From NCBI RefSeq assembly GCF_012033695.1, contig NZ_JAAVJI010000014.1, forward strand, positions 1-64,000: a stretch of DNA of 64,000 nucleotides. The letters run 5' to 3'. The DNA is from Pseudomonas quercus. GTDB lineage: Bacteria > Pseudomonadota > Gammaproteobacteria > Pseudomonadales > Pseudomonadaceae. Positions 1 through 7,170 of this stretch are shown one piece after another; within the stretch, counting starts at the first letter, position 1, and every line of letters begins with the position of its first letter. Below the pieces are notes generated by a model, which worked only from the letters and a program-made list of their open reading frames with translations, did not search any database and was not told where the DNA came from. The translations under genes and the position numbers were made by a program.

Positions 1-171
1 GTCATGGCTGCGGCCAATCCGGTATCAGCTACGGGTAGAAGGTTGGCTGAGTTGCGGGGAGGTGTCGCGGGTATGTTTCTGGATCACCGTCCAAGGCCAG
101 GGCGACCAAGGACGGTGAAGATTTCCAAAACCCGGTATCCGGTGGATCGTAAGGCTGCTCCGCTTAAGTGA
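1..171 (+). CDS. IS4-like transposase, C-terminal end (partial at window edge)
   Basis: Frame 1 is open from the first base and stops with TGA at 169-171, giving 56 residues. The tail is rich in Arg, Lys and Pro and contains RPGRPRTVK, then KTRYPV, then AAPLK. This resembles the basic C-termini of IS4-family transposases, which I recall rather than could compare. The rest lies upstream of the window, so I cannot tell whether the gene is intact. It borders other accessory genes, which fits a mobile or formerly mobile segment. Another basic DNA-binding protein is possible. Confidence 0.5.
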   Translation, partial: VMAAANPVSATGRRLAELRGGVAGMFLDHRPRPGRPRTVKISKTRYPVDRKAAPLK

Positions 172-408
172 ACAGCATTACGGCCCTGCGCCGGGGTTTT
201 TCTTTTGAACACGGTATACGGCCCCTATCGGCAAGCAGCTGCGCTTCAAACCATATTTCATAAGGGCTAGCGAGGGAACTCATCCCTATGTCATTACCAC
301 GCAGTAGATTCCTCAGCAGGACAAAGGTGGCACATGCGGCCGACACCTGGAAGCTTTGACGGCCACAACCCTGCATACCTACGGTAACCCCTAATTGAGT
401 AATCGATC
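172..408. other. Intergenic stretch after transposase tail
   Basis: No convincing gene is seen. A GC-rich segment followed by a T-run near 190-206 could end transcription from the left, but the stem is poor. No inverted repeat marking an IS end could be identified. Confidence 0.4.
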
Positions 409-765
409 ATGAGCACCCCAGGTATTACGCCAGGCATTGCACACGCTCCTCAAAGCACTGAGGACGATGAAGAACCCTCCATCCATACGCCCTTGCAAGC
501 GGGTGCAGATATACACGCCCCAGGGCGCAGTGACGATGCTGACATCACCTTCAAAGGCAGAGGTGGGACCAACCTGTCCAAACTGTTCAGCGGCAAGCCG
601 GTTGAGGCAACGCCTGTTACAGAAGGTGTTTCCTTGAAAGCAATGGCTAAAGCTGCCAAAACCGACTTGAACCCGTCACAGAGTTTGAAGAACGCACTAA
701 TTGAGAACTATGGATTCACCAATAGCATCGAGCTATTAGACAAAGGCGTGAAATTCAAGCTCTAG
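409..765 (+). CDS. Hypothetical 118-aa protein
   Basis: The frame encodes 118 residues that I do not recognise. The first 60 are polar, acidic and proline-rich (EDDEEPS, several HAP motifs) and probably disordered. The second half holds a short TFKGRGG motif and a more ordered basic C-terminus ending in KFKL. There is no signal peptide or membrane segment. No clear Shine-Dalgarno sequence precedes the ATG, so expression is uncertain. It lies between a transposase tail and a SMI1/KNR4-type gene, a setting typical of accessory toxin, immunity or effector leftovers. That role is inference only. Confidence 0.45.
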   Translation: MSTPGITPGIAHAPQSTEDDEEPSIHTPLQAGADIHAPGRSDDADITFKGRGGTNLSKLFSGKPVEATPVTEGVSLKAMAKAAKTDLNPSQSLKNALIENYGFTNSIELLDKGVKFKL

Positions 766-957
766 CCGCAGGGTTGCCATCTGGCTACAGGTATGACCTT
801 TGAGAGACTGCAAGGAATTGGGCCACGCCTGTGTGGTCACTCCTGACAGTAGCGATAAAACCTTCAAGGGCAGTGGTTGCAGCATGCTCTGGCAGGATGG
901 ATTAAAATCCCGCCGGCAAACCCGCCCCCCGTTTTTTCAAGGCAAAGGTCAGTCATT

Positions 958-1365
958 GTGGAAGAAATCATCGAACAGCTTCGGGAAGCCAACGAACCCG
1001 TTCCAGTCCCTCTGGAACTGCCAGATGAAGACCTTCTGGTTGAGATCGAAGAACAACTCTTCATCAATATCCCGTTCGTGTTCAAAGAGTTCCTGCTAAC
1101 CGTCAGCGACGTCGTGTATGGCAGCCTGGAGCCGGTAACCGTTACCGACCCTCAGTCCCATACCTACTTGCCAGAAGTCGCAGCGACCGCATGGGACCTT
1201 GGCGTACCCCGTGAACTCATCCCCATCTGCCAGGACGGGGAAGATTATTATTGCGTCGAGGAAGACGGAACGGTGTTGCTCTGGAGCGGCGATGAAGAAG
1301 CCGTTACCGAAGACAGTTGGGAATCGGTATGGCATTGGGCGCGGGATGTCTGGCTCGAAAGCTGA
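958..1365 (+). CDS. SMI1/KNR4 (SUKH)-family protein
   Basis: A GTG start at 958 follows an AAAGG sequence by about 8 bases and gives a 135-aa acidic protein starting with an Ile/Glu-rich helix (EEIIEQL). The frame is open further upstream to an ATG at 877, but that extension is proline-rich and unlike the family. Hallmarks are the segment INIPFVFKEFL around residues 45-55, typical of SUKH proteins (IP.dyk.fl), and the C-terminal Trp-rich WESVWHWARDVWLES. SUKH proteins often act as immunity proteins against nuclease or deaminase toxins, but many have unknown partners. No toxin gene is next to it, so it may be an orphan or housekeeping member. Confidence 0.75.
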   Translation: MEEIIEQLREANEPVPVPLELPDEDLLVEIEEQLFINIPFVFKEFLLTVSDVVYGSLEPVTVTDPQSHTYLPEVAATAWDLGVPRELIPICQDGEDYYCVEEDGTVLLWSGDEEAVTEDSWESVWHWARDVWLES

Positions 1366-1389
1366 GCACCCGCACCCTCCGTACAAGGC

Positions 1390-3153
1390 CTAGTGCTCGG
1401 CAGTGCTGGCTGGGCTGTCCAATGTCTCTACAAGGGCAGCCTGCATGCGCGCATGAATACGGATAAGCCAACGCCAGAACACGGCGGCAAATATAACCAC
1501 CACCGCCCCTACGAGCAGCAGCATCTCACGTGTAGGCAGGATGCTGGCGGACAAGGCTGCCAGCAGGAACAGAATTGCGCCTAGAAAAACCATTGGAATG
1601 ACCTGCGCCATCACTTGACGCAATGTTTCAGTGTGCCTGCCTGCCAACTGGGGTTTTACACCCGCCTGGGCCAGTAGCAACGAAAGCGCACCTAGCTTCC
1701 GGTAAGCCGCAATCAGGAAAGGCGTGGACAGCAGCAGCGCTAATGCGCATAACACGCCTTTTTGCCCTTCTTCCCCTTCAATCCAAGGCGATAACCATTG
1801 GCCAACCGGCGCTGCAAAATGTGCGCAGGTAAAGAAGATGGCAACGATCAGGGCCAGGTTGATACCCACATGCATAAGAATGCGGCGCACGATGGCGACG
1901 AAGGCGGCTCGCTCGCCTTCCAGCCGTATACCGCGCAGCCATTCACCATAGGTCCCGAACACGCGGGTTAAAGGCGCTGGAATCCAGCGTGAAAGTAGCC
2001 CAGCAAACGGGTCGGCAGCTTTTATGAGATAGGGCGTAAGCAAAGTAGTAATGGCAGAAACTGCCACGGCCACTGGGTAGAGAAAGTCACTGGTAACTTC
2101 TAGCGTCATGCCAAGGGCCGCAATGATGAATGAGAATTCGCCGATCTGGCTCAAGCCCATGCCAACCCGAAGCGATGTACGCCCATCATTGCCGGCCAGG
2201 AATGCACCCAGGCTGCAAGAGACCACTTTACCCACGATGACAGCCGCCGTAATAGCAACGATGGGTACGGCATATTCCACCAATACCTTGGGCTCGATCA
2301 TCAAACCGATGGCCACAAAGAAGATAGCGCTAAACATGTCCCGTAACGGCTCTACCAGCCGCTCTATCTTTCTGTGATGTGTAGACTCGGCCATGATGGC
2401 GCCGATGAGGAAAGCACCGAGCACCATGCTGTAACCCAGCTTGACCACTAGCAGGCAGAAGCCGAAGCACAACCCCAGCACTACTACCAGAAGCATTTCA
2501 TCACTTTTGGCTTCGGCCACATAGGCCAGAAGGCGTGGTACCAACAGAATACCGACTACCAGGGCCACGACCATAAACAAGCCTAGCTTGCCCACCGTAG
2601 CGGCAACCTCGCCGGAGCTGACCGAGCCGCTGACGGCAATGCCCGAAAGCAGAGCGATAATGCCGATACCTAGAATGTCTTCAACGATCAATACACCGAA
2701 TATCAGCTGAGCGAAGCGTTGATGCTTCATGTTCAGGTCGTTAAGGGCCTTGACGATGATGGTTGTGGAAGAAATGGCCAGGATGGCCCCAAGGAACAGG
2801 GCATCCATATTTCCCCAGCCAAAAGCGTTGCCAATTTCGTAGCCGACCCAGATCATCAAGGTAATTTCCAGCAGCGCCGCTACGAATGCGGTAGCGCCTA
2901 CCTTGAACAACTTGCGCAAGCTGAACTCAAGCCCGAGGCAGAACATCAGGAATACGACACCCAGCTCTGCCAGTGTCTTGATGGTTTCCTCGTCGTGAAT
3001 AAAGCCAAACGGGGGGGTATGCGGCCCTATGATGAAACCTGCGGCGATATATCCGAGTACCACCGGCTGCTTGAGGCGATGAAAGATCACCGTGACGATG
3101 CCAGCCACCAACATGATAACGGCCAAGTCCTGGATAAAGGCGATAGCGTGCAC
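1390..3153 (-). CDS. CPA2-family cation:proton antiporter (KefB-like) without RCK domain
   Basis: This is a 587-aa inner-membrane protein starting at GTG, preceded by a GGAG site 8 bases upstream. The first ~380 residues form the Na+/H+ exchanger fold of CPA2 antiporters: a succession of hydrophobic helices with LGYIAAGFIIGP near residue 32 and ELGVVFLMFCLGLEFS near 65. KefB, KefC and many relatives carry a cytosolic NAD-binding RCK (TrkA-N) domain after this. Here the C-terminus (about 410-565) is instead more hydrophobic segments and no Rossmann motif is visible. Likely substrates are K+ or Na+ against H+; the ion is not shown by sequence. It is divergent from the thioesterase gene. Confidence 0.88.
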   Translation of the reverse strand: MHAIAFIQDLAVIMLVAGIVTVIFHRLKQPVVLGYIAAGFIIGPHTPPFGFIHDEETIKTLAELGVVFLMFCLGLEFSLRKLFKVGATAFVAALLEITLMIWVGYEIGNAFGWGNMDALFLGAILAISSTTIIVKALNDLNMKHQRFAQLIFGVLIVEDILGIGIIALLSGIAVSGSVSSGEVAATVGKLGLFMVVALVVGILLVPRLLAYVAEAKSDEMLLVVVLGLCFGFCLLVVKLGYSMVLGAFLIGAIMAESTHHRKIERLVEPLRDMFSAIFFVAIGLMIEPKVLVEYAVPIVAITAAVIVGKVVSCSLGAFLAGNDGRTSLRVGMGLSQIGEFSFIIAALGMTLEVTSDFLYPVAVAVSAITTLLTPYLIKAADPFAGLLSRWIPAPLTRVFGTYGEWLRGIRLEGERAAFVAIVRRILMHVGINLALIVAIFFTCAHFAAPVGQWLSPWIEGEEGQKGVLCALALLLSTPFLIAAYRKLGALSLLLAQAGVKPQLAGRHTETLRQVMAQVIPMVFLGAILFLLAALSASILPTREMLLLVGAVVVIFAAVFWRWLIRIHARMQAALVETLDSPASTAEH

Positions 3154-3349
3154 GTTAGGCGCTCCAATCGTCGTGAAAAGAAATCAAACTTAACACCCAT
3201 TGGAATGCATTCAGTCCCTTGGCAATATGCAGAAACAGACTCGCGTGTAGGACGCTTCTGAATCTTCCGCGCACGATGCATCGTAGACCGGTAACTTATC
3301 TGTTCGGCAGCCGTCAGGCTGCCTGATTTCATCCCACTATGAGCACGCT

Positions 3350-3835
3350 ATGGAACCTGGAAACGCCCAATTAACGATGACTGTCCTCATGACGCCGGAC
3401 ATGGCCAATTTCTCGGGCAATGTACACGGCGGTACCTTATTGAAGTACCTGGACGAAGTGGCATACGCCTGCGCCAGCCGTTATGCAGGCCGCTACGTGG
3501 TAACGCTTTCGGTAGACCAGGTGATCTTCCGGGAACCTATCCACGTGGGCGAGCTGGTCACCTTTTTGGCTTCTGTCAATTACACGGGTAACACTTCGAT
3601 GGAAGTGGGCATCAAGGTGGTTACGGAGAACATTCAGCAACGTAGCGTTCGCCATACCAATAGCTGCTTCTTTACCATGGTGGCCATGGACGAAAACCGG
3701 CGTGCAGTTTCCGTCCCGCCACGTGCGCCCCAGACCAGTGAGGAAAAGCGCCGGTTTGCCCAGGGTTTGCAACGCCGGCAGATTCGCCAAGAGCTGGAAC
3801 AGCGGTATCAGGAATTGAAAGCCGAGGGTAACTGA
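3350..3835 (+). CDS. Acyl-CoA thioesterase, hotdog fold (YciA/BACH-like)
   Basis: This 161-aa single hotdog-domain protein hydrolyses acyl-CoA thioesters to free acid and CoA. The early part has the family pattern GNVHGGTLLKYLDEVAYACA (about residues 24-43), carrying the HGG turn and the catalytic Asp of the hotdog helix. It is followed by the strand VVTLSVDQVIFREPIHVGE. The C-terminus from about 125 is charged and helical, as in cytosolic YciA-like enzymes, which are hexameric. It stands alone between the divergent antiporter and convergent pdxY, with only one base between its stop and the end of pdxY. Substrate chain length cannot be read from the sequence. Confidence 0.88.
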   Translation: MEPGNAQLTMTVLMTPDMANFSGNVHGGTLLKYLDEVAYACASRYAGRYVVTLSVDQVIFREPIHVGELVTFLASVNYTGNTSMEVGIKVVTENIQQRSVRHTNSCFFTMVAMDENRRAVSVPPRAPQTSEEKRRFAQGLQRRQIRQELEQRYQELKAEGN

Positions 3836-3836
3836 A

Positions 3837-4703
3837 TCAAAGGCGCGTTGCCTCGAACCGGACACGTGGGTGTGCAATACGGTCTTGGGCCCTGACGGGT
3901 TGAAGCTCGTAACTGGCACAGGCCTGGGTCTCCAGCATCACTTCATGCACTGCCGCTGCGGTGAATTCGAATGCTGCAACGGGCTCGTCCCCCAGCAGCA
4001 GGCGCGCCATGAACAGGCCTGATGTCAGGTCCCCTACGCCTACAGGCTGTCGTGGAAAGGCGAGTAAAGGCCGACGCAGGTGCCATGTGCCTGTCGGCGT
4101 AACCAACAGCATCTCGAAGCTATCAGGTTGCTTTTCCCGGTAGGCCAGGTGTTTGACCATCACCATCCCAGGCCCTCTCGTCAGCAATGCTTGGGCCATG
4201 GTTACGCACTCTTCGAGCGTATCGGCTGTGCGGCCGGTGAAGCTGTTGAGCTCCAATTGGTTCGGGCACAGAATGTCGGCCTGCGGCAATGCGTGGGTCA
4301 GTAGAAAGTCGGTGACCTCAGGCGCCACTACACAACCTTTTTCCGCATGCCCCATCACTGGGTCGCACAGGTACAGCGCACGCGGGTTGGCGGCCTTTAC
4401 AGCTGCAACTACTTGAAGAATGGCATTTCCCTGCTCTGGGCTACCTAGGTAGCCGCTTACGACAGCGTCACAGTTGCCTAACTCGCCAATAGCCGCAATG
4501 CCGTCTACCAGCTCACAAATCTGCCGAGCGGGCAGCACTTCACCTTTCCACTGGCCATACTGAGTGTGGTTGGAGAACTGTACAGTGTTGAGCGGCCACA
4601 CATTAACGCCGGTCCGTTGCATGGCGAACACAGCGGCGCTATTACCCGCATGGCCAAATACGACATGGGACTGAATGGCGAGCAGATGGGGGGTGCGTTT
4701 CAT
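3837..4703 (-). CDS. pdxY: Pyridoxal kinase PdxY
   Basis: PdxY phosphorylates pyridoxal with ATP in the vitamin B6 salvage pathway. The 288-aa length matches the family when the ATG at 4703 (MKRTPHLL) is used; an in-frame ATG 32 codons upstream would add a Cys/Arg-rich stretch unlike PdxY. Visible ribokinase-fold landmarks are SHVVFGHAGNSAA near residue 13, NTVQFSNHTQYG near 35, DPVMGH near 115, and the GVGDLTSGLF anion hole and catalytic Asp near 220. An upstream GGAA may serve as ribosome-binding site. It is convergent with the thioesterase gene and divergent from the next gene. Confidence 0.9.
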   Translation of the reverse strand: MKRTPHLLAIQSHVVFGHAGNSAAVFAMQRTGVNVWPLNTVQFSNHTQYGQWKGEVLPARQICELVDGIAAIGELGNCDAVVSGYLGSPEQGNAILQVVAAVKAANPRALYLCDPVMGHAEKGCVVAPEVTDFLLTHALPQADILCPNQLELNSFTGRTADTLEECVTMAQALLTRGPGMVMVKHLAYREKQPDSFEMLLVTPTGTWHLRRPLLAFPRQPVGVGDLTSGLFMARLLLGDEPVAAFEFTAAAVHEVMLETQACASYELQPVRAQDRIAHPRVRFEATRL

Positions 4704-4820
4704 TGAAAATTCCAGCGCATCAAAGGCAGTTTCAGATGTCCTAATAGTGCGTGAAAACCACGCTGTACGACAGATCAGGCAGGCAGTTAAGCTGGGCAAG
4801 TCCAGATGGAGCGCTCGTCG

Positions 4821-5210
4821 ATGTTCACCCTTGAAAATCTTGCCGTGCTATTGGTCTTGGCTTGCGTCGCGGCTTGGTTCTGGCATAACCATGGGCTTAG
4901 GGAAAAAGCACTGGCCAAGGTTCGGAGCCACTGCGCGAACCTGGACCTGGAGCTTCTCGACGAGAACGTGGCGTTCAGGCGGTTCGCATTCGTTCGCGAT
5001 GCCAAGGGGCGGAAACGCTTCGCTCGCGTGTATGGGTTCGAATTTACAGTCACGGGTGAACAGCGCCATCCTGGCACCATTACCCAGTTCGGTGCTCACT
5101 CGGCACACATCGAACTGGCACCCTACCCATTCGAGATCAAAAAACAGCCCACGGCTGAGGTGATCGAGTTGAGCGAATGGCGGCAAACCCACAAGCGTAC
5201 CCGGCCCTGA
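4821..5210 (+). CDS. DUF3301-family small membrane-anchored protein
   Basis: This protein is about 129 aa. I prefer the ATG at 4821 because TGGAG lies about 10 bases upstream; an in-frame ATG at 4806 would add five residues. A single N-terminal hydrophobic helix (LAVLLVLACVAAWFW) is followed by a basic region and a small beta-rich domain ending in a Glu/Lys/Arg tail. That is the layout of DUF3301 proteins found across gammaproteobacteria, whose function is unknown. The domain would face the cytoplasm or periplasm depending on topology; positive residues after the helix favour the cytoplasm. Its stop is immediately followed by the convergent end of the COG0523 gene. Confidence 0.75.
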   Translation: MFTLENLAVLLVLACVAAWFWHNHGLREKALAKVRSHCANLDLELLDENVAFRRFAFVRDAKGRKRFARVYGFEFTVTGEQRHPGTITQFGAHSAHIELAPYPFEIKKQPTAEVIELSEWRQTHKRTRP

Positions 5211-6122
5211 TTAGCTCAAGCGGCAATTGAGCCAGGCACTGTTAAGGGCTTGTTCGGGTTGAACCTCGTCAAAGATCATTTCCAGTCGGCTATCGCGGCG
5301 CCATTCGCTGCAGGCCCACTGGATAGGCTGACCAGGCACTAGGTTGGCTGAGTACCACCCATCAGGGCTGTGTAGAACCATTTTTGCACGCGTCCATGGC
5401 CACTGGTTCAACAACGCTTCCACGCGTTCAAGGGCTATCAGGTGCTCTGCCTCCATTTGCCAACCTATACTCCACTCAGGCGTCGGCTTGGCGGCCGCCA
5501 ATGGCAACAGTCGGGGTAGCACTGCAGGGGGTTGGGCCACGCTGTGTAACGCCACGGCTTCCCAGTTGAGCCTCCCTTGGGTAATCCATTGCCCTTTGTG
5601 ACCCAAGGACTGCTCTATTGCCGGGCGGTCACTGACAGGTACAGTGTCCGCCTTGTTGATTGCCACTATACAAGGCAGGCGTAGTGCGGCTTTGAGCGAG
5701 TCCGCTAATGGCACACTACCCTGCAGGCGCTGACCGTCTAGCACGATGACGAGTGGCTGCAACGCCAGTACCTTGTTCCAAGGCACAGACCTTAGTTGCG
5801 CTAACAGTGGCAAGGGGTGGCTAAGCCCGGATAGCTCAATCAGCAGGCGATGAGGCTTGGCAGCCTTTATCAGGCGCCCCAGCGCGACGGTAAAAGGTGC
5901 GCCGTTTACACAGCAGATACAGCCACCCGCTACTTCCACGACTGAGATACCATCTGCGCTCGGCCCTATAAGTGCGGCATCCAAGCCAATGTCACCAAAC
6001 TCGTTGACCAGCACCGCCCAGCGCTCACCTGCCGGCCGTTGGGAAAGCCAGTGCTGAGCTACGCTGGTTTTGCCAGCCCCCAAGGGACCGGCCAATACAT
6101 AGGTAGGTATATTTTCAAACAT
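5211..6122 (-). CDS. COG0523 (CobW/ZigA-like) GTPase, metal chaperone
   Basis: This 303-aa G3E-family GTPase carries Walker A GPLGAGKTS at residues 12-20, NEFGDIGLD at 40-48, the metal-binding CxCC motif (C68, C70, C71 in GGCICCVNG) and a guanine-specificity NKAD. COG0523 proteins deliver zinc, cobalt or other metals to client proteins using GTP hydrolysis; many are induced by zinc starvation. It is short for the family, with a reduced C-terminal CobW_C domain and no His-rich metal-storage loop. No Zur operator could be identified. Its start codon overlaps, on the opposite strand, the start codon of the next gene. Confidence 0.85.
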   Translation of the reverse strand: MFENIPTYVLAGPLGAGKTSVAQHWLSQRPAGERWAVLVNEFGDIGLDAALIGPSADGISVVEVAGGCICCVNGAPFTVALGRLIKAAKPHRLLIELSGLSHPLPLLAQLRSVPWNKVLALQPLVIVLDGQRLQGSVPLADSLKAALRLPCIVAINKADTVPVSDRPAIEQSLGHKGQWITQGRLNWEAVALHSVAQPPAVLPRLLPLAAAKPTPEWSIGWQMEAEHLIALERVEALLNQWPWTRAKMVLHSPDGWYSANLVPGQPIQWACSEWRRDSRLEMIFDEVQPEQALNSAWLNCRLS

Positions 6123-6495
6123 GACAGACAGACACAGCCTTGTAGGGATGGTTGGAGCCCTTTTCGCCTTGGTGTTTCCGGCTTTGGTACAGGCGCAGGC
6201 CTGCGTGGTGCATACCCAAGGGGATCATGTAGACGTCAAGGTATGCCAGGAAAATCGTACTATTCCTGCACAGCTGTTCAGCACTGGCTTTTGCCAACCC
6301 ACCCTGAAAGGGCAGCACGTAGATGTAGCTTATATGGACCATTGCCCCACGGGCGGCTTTGGGGTGTGTAGCAATGCCCGCGTAGAAGGTATGCCTTATC
6401 GGCAGGACATTCACTACTACGGTGTCTCCAGCGATGCACGCTACCTAAGGCCATTCTGTGAGGCAGGTAGCCAAGGAACGTGGATTGCTCCTTGA
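6121..6495 (+). CDS. Small exported cysteine-rich protein, function unknown
   Basis: This is a 124-aa protein. A hydrophobic N-terminus (about residues 7-23) followed by QAQA indicates a Sec signal peptide, cleaved near residue 25-27. The mature part holds six cysteines (CVV, VCQE, FCQP, HCPT, VCSN, FCEA), enough for three disulfides, which suits a periplasmic or secreted fold. I do not recognise a family. It is divergent from the COG0523 gene, with ATG codons sharing bases 6121-6122 on opposite strands, so each promoter or leader lies inside the other gene. Its stop is followed at once by a parS site and the convergent DUF3617 gene. Confidence 0.65.
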   Translation: MTDRHSLVGMVGALFALVFPALVQAQACVVHTQGDHVDVKVCQENRTIPAQLFSTGFCQPTLKGQHVDVAYMDHCPTGGFGVCSNARVEGMPYRQDIHYYGVSSDARYLRPFCEAGSQGTWIAP

Positions 6496-6498
6496 CGA

Positions 6499-6514
6499 TG
6501 TTCCACGTGGAACT
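6499..6514. promoter_or_regulatory. parS: parS centromere site (ParB binding)
   Basis: The sequence TGTTCCACGTGGAACT contains the 14-bp perfect palindrome GTTCCACGTGGAAC that ParB recognises in Pseudomonas. It lies between two convergent genes and overlaps the stop codon of the DUF3617 gene by two bases. The last base differs from the fully symmetric 16-mer. It is about 27 kb from oriC, on the opposite side from the two recF sites. Confidence 0.85.
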
Positions 6515-7040
6515 ATTGCCTTGGTTTCACCGCACCGCAATTGCTCCCTAGCCATTGCGCACGTGTTTGCATGCTGCCTTTCTGGGAGGCACCGGTAGTG
6601 CTGAATGTCCCTGCTACCTGGGTGGTAAACTCCTTGTCGCTGAGGAACGTTGCCGTGCCAGCCCCTTGGGCTTTAGGGCAGCTAAAGGAGAATTTCCATA
6701 CGTTGCCATTGCGCTCTGTGATGCGTTGAGTGCAACCTGATTGAGGGTCCTGAAGGGGAATATCGTTGGTTTTGACCTGTTCCGGTGTAAGGCAGGACCG
6801 AATGCCTTTTCCCCCTACCGTGATGCCTTGTTTAGCCAAAACCTGCTCCATCATCGCCCGCTGCTCAGGCGGCAGGTTCTGAAGCTGGCCTAGCAGCATT
6901 TGCAGGTCAGGCAAAGGTTTGCCCTCTACTTCCATATTGCTAGTTGTCAATTCCCACAGCCCAGGTTGCAGCATCTGCGCGTGGGCTAGCGTAGTGGTCC
7001 CCAGCGCGGCTAACAGGGCAATCAATCCAACAGCCTTCAT
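6513..7040 (-). CDS. DUF3617-family exported protein
   Basis: This protein has 175 aa from the ATG at 7040, which has GGGAG about 7 bases upstream and begins a textbook signal peptide (MKAVGLIALLAALG then AHAQ). An upstream in-frame ATG at 7106 would bury the signal in a Cys/Arg-rich extension and is rejected. The mature domain opens with LQPGLWELTTSNMEVEGKPLP, the pattern of DUF3617, and includes a Gln-rich helix and four Cys including the pair in CLTPEQ and GCTQR. DUF3617 proteins are periplasmic and of unknown function. The gene is convergent with the small Cys-rich protein. Confidence 0.8.
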   Translation of the reverse strand: MKAVGLIALLAALGTTTLAHAQMLQPGLWELTTSNMEVEGKPLPDLQMLLGQLQNLPPEQRAMMEQVLAKQGITVGGKGIRSCLTPEQVKTNDIPLQDPQSGCTQRITERNGNVWKFSFSCPKAQGAGTATFLSDKEFTTQVAGTFSTTGASQKGSMQTRAQWLGSNCGAVKPRQ

Positions 7041-7170
7041 AGGTAACTCCCTTAATATGCAACATCTTGGACGCCAGGGCACAGGATACGTTGCAGGGTA
7101 AAACACAGCTGCACATTTACCTTATGTAACAGTCATAAAACCATCACTTGCCAGGATGCTCGAACATCGC

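Noticed and set aside
164..376. 70-codon open frame on the minus strand in the left intergenic stretch
   Set aside because: No ribosome-binding site or recognisable feature, and it overlaps the transposase tail.
800..1099. 99-codon plus-strand frame overlapping the SUKH gene
   Set aside because: It lies in a different frame from the convincing SUKH sequence and has no domain features, apart from a short FKG-like echo.
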